From Chitinophaga pinensis (GTDB taxonomy: Bacteria > Bacteroidota > Bacteroidia > Flavobacteriales_D > Crocinitomicaceae), in assembly GCA_945868555.1 (NCBI GenBank), contig CAMBMC010000145.1, forward strand, positions 1 through 6,397: a stretch of 6,397 nucleotides of DNA, written 5' to 3'. Numbering within the stretch: position 1 is the stretch's first letter; each line of letters begins with the position of its first letter. The position numbers and the translations under genes were made by a program. Positions 5,789-6,397 of the stretch are shown here, piece after piece. The notes under the pieces were generated by a model. The model saw nothing but the letters and a program-made list of their open reading frames with translations, ran no database searches and was not told where the DNA came from.

Positions 5789-6397
5789 GTGTATATGAAT
5801 GAGAATCCCGGAGCGATCGCCTTTGTCGTGAACGTTCCATTGAGGTTAGTTTCTAGATTTTTGTCAGTACGCTGAATCTGTGTGTAATACACCGATGCGT
5901 CGAATGAAAAGTGTGTATTGAATCGATAACTCAATCCAGCGGTAAAATAAGCACGATTTTTATCTGGTGTTTCTGGTGTCACATACCCATTTTGAACTGG
6001 GGAAAAACCATATCCACCGCCGAGGCGCACATCGAGCTTCTCTGTGATTTTATGTTCAACTCCTCCGCGGAATGCCACAATATCCTTGTACATGCGCGCC
6101 GATTTCGTGTCAATCAGTGAGCTCGTGTTAACGGCATAATCAAAAGCCAAGGTGTCGTAAGCCTTCCAACCCACATAGTTGATATCGAGAACGGCCTTCC
6201 ATTTTTTGTTAAACGTGTAGGCAACACCCAAAGTAGCAACAGCTGGAAGTGGAAGAGATGATGAAAAGGTTCCATTTGGAAAACTTGCTGTTAGCGATGA
6301 TGGCACCGTGAACGTTGCTTGTCCAGTATTTACTGCCATATTCACTTGAGAGCGGTAAGTTAGTCCCAAGGTAAGAGCTGATGTTACGTTGTATGAA
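5782..6397 (-). CDS. OmpP1/FadL/TodX family outer-membrane transporter, C-terminal part (5' end outside the window)
   Basis: An open frame from the right edge to TAA (5782-5784) gives 204 residues and no true start. The TTG at 6367-6369 is an internal Leu codon, since the frame continues upstream with SYNVTSALTLGLTYRSQVN. LPLPAVATLGVAYTF, LDINYVGWKAYDTLAFDY, FRGGVEHKITEKLDVRLGGG and NGYVTPETPDKNRAYFTAGL are characteristic of the FadL/OmpP1 barrel. Alternating hydrophobic/polar strands and the C-terminal aromatic end (FIYTW) fit an outer-membrane beta barrel. Known members move long-chain fatty acids or other hydrophobic compounds inward through a lateral opening. The N-terminal hatch region is missing from the window, so transport competence cannot be judged. 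Its stop overlaps the start of the SGNH lipoprotein gene by 7 nt, which suggests translational coupling, with the esterase third in the operon. Confidence 0.92.
   Translation of the reverse strand, partial: SYNVTSALTLGLTYRSQVNMAVNTGQATFTVPSSLTASFPNGTFSSSLPLPAVATLGVAYTFNKKWKAVLDINYVGWKAYDTLAFDYAVNTSSLIDTKSARMYKDIVAFRGGVEHKITEKLDVRLGGGYGFSPVQNGYVTPETPDKNRAYFTAGLSYRFNTHFSFDASVYYTQIQRTDKNLETNLNGTFTTKAIAPGFSFIYTW

Noticed and set aside
6367..6369. TTG as the start codon of the FadL-like gene
   Set aside because: The frame stays open to the window edge with barrel-like sequence upstream, so the codon is an internal Leu and the gene is truncated by the window.

Overview
The window looks like a chromosomal segment of a Bacteroidota bacterium, most likely of the order Flavobacteriales. 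Reasons: two proteins end in a type IX secretion (T9SS) type A sorting domain with the YPNP signature; a FadL/OmpP1-type outer-membrane protein sits next to an SGNH-type lipoprotein, a pairing I recall as typical of the phylum; a small RhlE-like DEAD-box helicase carries a Bacteroidota-style motif set; there is a thiol-disulfide protein of the BrxA/BrxB bacilliredoxin family; and Shine-Dalgarno sequences are lacking before the starts. The genus cannot be fixed from sequence alone.

Layout, left to right. (1) 3-281 (+): the C-terminal end of a T9SS-secreted protein whose body lies outside the window. (2) 282-944 (-): a membrane-anchored Sco1/SenC protein. Its stop codon directly abuts the stop of the first gene. 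(3) 1094-2287 (-): the DEAD-box RNA helicase, separated from sco by 149 bp that hold a tandem heptamer tract and a 20-bp palindrome. (4) 2288-2586: a divergent intergenic region with a repeat/hairpin cluster just before the helicase. (5) 2587-3000 (+): a bacilliredoxin-like protein. (6) 3001-3148: a duplicated 14-mer and a strong bidirectional terminator. (7) 6397-3149 (-): an apparent three-gene operon, read right to left, of a FadL/OmpP1 family outer-membrane transporter (5' end outside the window), an SGNH-fold lipoprotein and a T9SS-exported alpha/beta-hydrolase esterase.

The most interesting part is the three-gene operon. The first two genes overlap by 7 nt and the second and third are 15 nt apart. 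The esterase keeps a complete apparent catalytic triad and is predicted to reach the cell surface or medium. The SGNH lipoprotein keeps the overall family architecture but appears to have lost the nucleophile Ser, the block III Asn and the block V His. A reasonable but unproven model is a scavenging module: the exported esterase releases acyl products, a non-catalytic SGNH-fold lipoprotein binds or hands them over, and the FadL-type barrel imports them. The rest of the window is ordinary housekeeping or stress-related content with some notable small repeats.
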